Shown piece by piece: positions 62,740 through 64,000 of a DNA stretch of 64,000 nucleotides. Made by a program: the position numbers and the translations under genes. The stretch covers positions 2,102,501 to 2,166,500 of the forward strand of contig JAKNDB010000068.1 in NCBI GenBank assembly GCA_024305405.1. Direction: 5' to 3'. Each line of letters begins with the position of its first letter. The first letter of the stretch is position 1. This DNA comes from Dirofilaria immitis (lineage: Eukaryota; Nematoda; Chromadorea; Rhabditida; Onchocercidae). The notes below the pieces were generated by a model. It was not told where the DNA came from and ran no database searches. It saw only the letters and a program-made list of their open reading frames with translations.

Positions 62740-63595
62740 TTAACCTTTCAACTTCACATGATTTACTTGTAATCACAATAGTAATTAAAGAAATATTCTT
62801 AGAGCATAATATAATCGAAAATACATCAAGACATGAAATTTTAATTATTTCGACTAATATACTAATAAAATAATCAGAAGCCAGGAACCATTTTTTGTTT
62901 GACCATTAGTCAATACGATTTAGGAAAAAAACAAAAAAGCTGGATATTTGACCGTTTAATTCTATTTTTTTGGTTTTAATATTGAAAGCCAAGTTTCAGA
63001 TAATCCTACTTGTGTTTGTATAGAAAATTTATCAGCAAATATTTGATAAATATACAGAAGAGATTTGTATATATCCATTCATTTCAAATGTGATTCAGAA
63101 AAACAGTAGGATGAATTTGGAATAGAAATAATTTATACAATTTGAATATAGTTTAACGGATAATCAGTCCGGTACTGATGAATGCGATACTTGGCTACGG
63201 TATATTGGCAAGAATTATCATTATCAGGCCAATGAATTGTATGCATTGCTTTACGAAATTTTGAAAAAAATTATTTAATTAAATAAAATGACGAAATTTT
63301 GTTTTCATGTAAATAATTGAAGGATCGTTTTTTTTTTTTTTTTCTATTTTATTCTTACCTGAGATAATAAATGGTGAAATATCTAACTTTTTGCTTTTTC
63401 TTCTAAATCGTACTGACCAATGGTCAAACGAAAAATGATTTCTGGCTTCTGATGGTTTCTGATCGAAATGGTTGAAATTTCACGTCTTGATGTATTTTCC
63501 ATTATATTATGCTTTAAGAATATTTCTTTAAATACTGCTGTAATTACAATTACAAATTTGTAATTACAAGTAAAGCATATGAGGTCGAAAGGTCA
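62740..63595. mobile_element. Long inverted-repeat (foldback) element, arms about 220 bp
   Basis: The arm at 62740-62962 (AACCTTTCAACTTCACATGA, AAAGAAATATTCTTAGAGCA, ATACATCAAGACATGAAATT, TCAGAAGCCAGGAACCATTT, TTTGACCATTAGTCA) is matched in reverse complement by 63372-63595 (e.g. TGACCAATGGTCAAACG, TGGCTTCTGATGG, TTTCACGTCTTGATGTATTT). The arms are perhaps 80-85% identical and enclose about 410 bp of unrelated sequence. I could not define target-site duplications or a transposase, so it is best called a non-autonomous foldback or MITE-like element, or an inverted duplication. Confidence 0.75.
63152..63278 (+). other. Exon-like open stretch between the inverted-repeat arms
   Basis: After a weak TTGAATATAG acceptor, the frame reads LTDNQSGTDECDTWLRYIG, then KNYHYQANELYALLYEILKK and ends at TAA 63276-63278. 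There is no in-frame Met. Amino-acid composition is protein-like and the stretch is less AT-rich than its flanks. I do not recognise a family. It could be the last exon of an unseen gene, a relic, or chance. Confidence 0.25.
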
Positions 63596-64000
63596 GCAAG
63601 TCCCATACTGTTGTTGAAGTTTTGCTTTCGTTGATCACTCAATGATCCACTATATACATCATCATTCTAACTGAACTTCATTTATTTCGCGATCAAGTTT
63701 CATTTCAATTTTCACTCGACTGATGCCATCGTACGCTGATTAATTGATATGTATAATCTAAATGATATTGTTGATCATTTATATCAATCATATATGATGA
63801 TGAAATAATCAGTTACTATTACGAAAGTTTAGGTTTATTTATATTCTAATTCATTTCGAATGCTTTTTTTTAAAAAAAGAATTCCTCAAAATCGTATACT
63901 TTCTTTTTTATTTTGTATTTTTTATTTGCAATAATTAATTAAAAAACAAGTAGAAGGCATTATATTGGAATTCATAGAAATCATCTGACGCAAAATTCGA
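63596..64000. other. Right edge of window, AT-rich, no gene seen
   Basis: No supported coding sequence, RNA gene or clear repeat in the last 400 bases. Confidence 0.4.

Noticed and set aside
1..64000. tRNA, spliced-leader RNA or snRNA genes
   Set aside because: I saw no sequence with both the internal promoter boxes and the fold of a tRNA, and no SL or snRNA signature; a tRNAscan/Infernal run would be decisive.

Overview
The window is nuclear DNA from a nematode, most likely a clade III (spirurid or filaria-like) species. The reasons are an AT-rich composition, many short GT-AG introns with TTTTCAG-type acceptors, likely spliced-leader acceptors just upstream of start codons, a very tight same-strand gene pair, and proteins that align to animal families. 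The species assignment is inference; no database could be searched.

Layout. 1-800 (+): the 3' end of a small gene with a weak Sm/LSm-like look. 1852-12022 (+): SF3B1, the HEAT-repeat subunit of the U2 snRNP, in about 26 exons. 12989-22602 (+): DEPDC5/IML1, the large GATOR1 subunit, in about 27 exons. 22777-25254 (+): GPN3, a GPN-loop GTPase for RNA polymerase II assembly, only 174 bp after DEPDC5 and so possibly in an operon with it. 25255-29573: AT-rich spacer. 29574-35173 (+): RRN3/TIF-IA, the Pol I initiation factor, 14 exons. 35174-38696: AT-rich spacer. 38697-50105 (-): an SGSM/TBC-8-type RUN plus TBC RabGAP in about 19 exons, with a 4.1-kb repeat-rich intron. 50106-60458: about 10 kb of AT-rich DNA holding a decayed LSU rRNA fragment, a 40-bp satellite, other tandem repeats and a few exon-like islands. 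60459-61908 (-): a small three-exon C2H2 zinc-finger gene. 61909-64000: tandem repeats and a long inverted-repeat element with an open exon-like stretch between its arms.

Function. The clear genes are conserved housekeeping genes: splicing (SF3B1), amino-acid signalling to TORC1 (DEPDC5), Pol II assembly (GPN3), Pol I initiation (RRN3) and Rab-controlled vesicle traffic (SGSM/TBC-8). They form no shared pathway beyond a general growth and gene-expression theme. I did not find a convincing new biological system.

Data quality. Conserved exons in SF3B1, DEPDC5, RRN3 and TBC-8 contain at least a dozen isolated 1-2 base frame breaks, most in homopolymer runs, while the flanking protein stays conserved. 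This fits uncorrected long-read assembly errors better than pseudogenes. The proteins cannot be read off this sequence without correction, and several exon borders are approximate.
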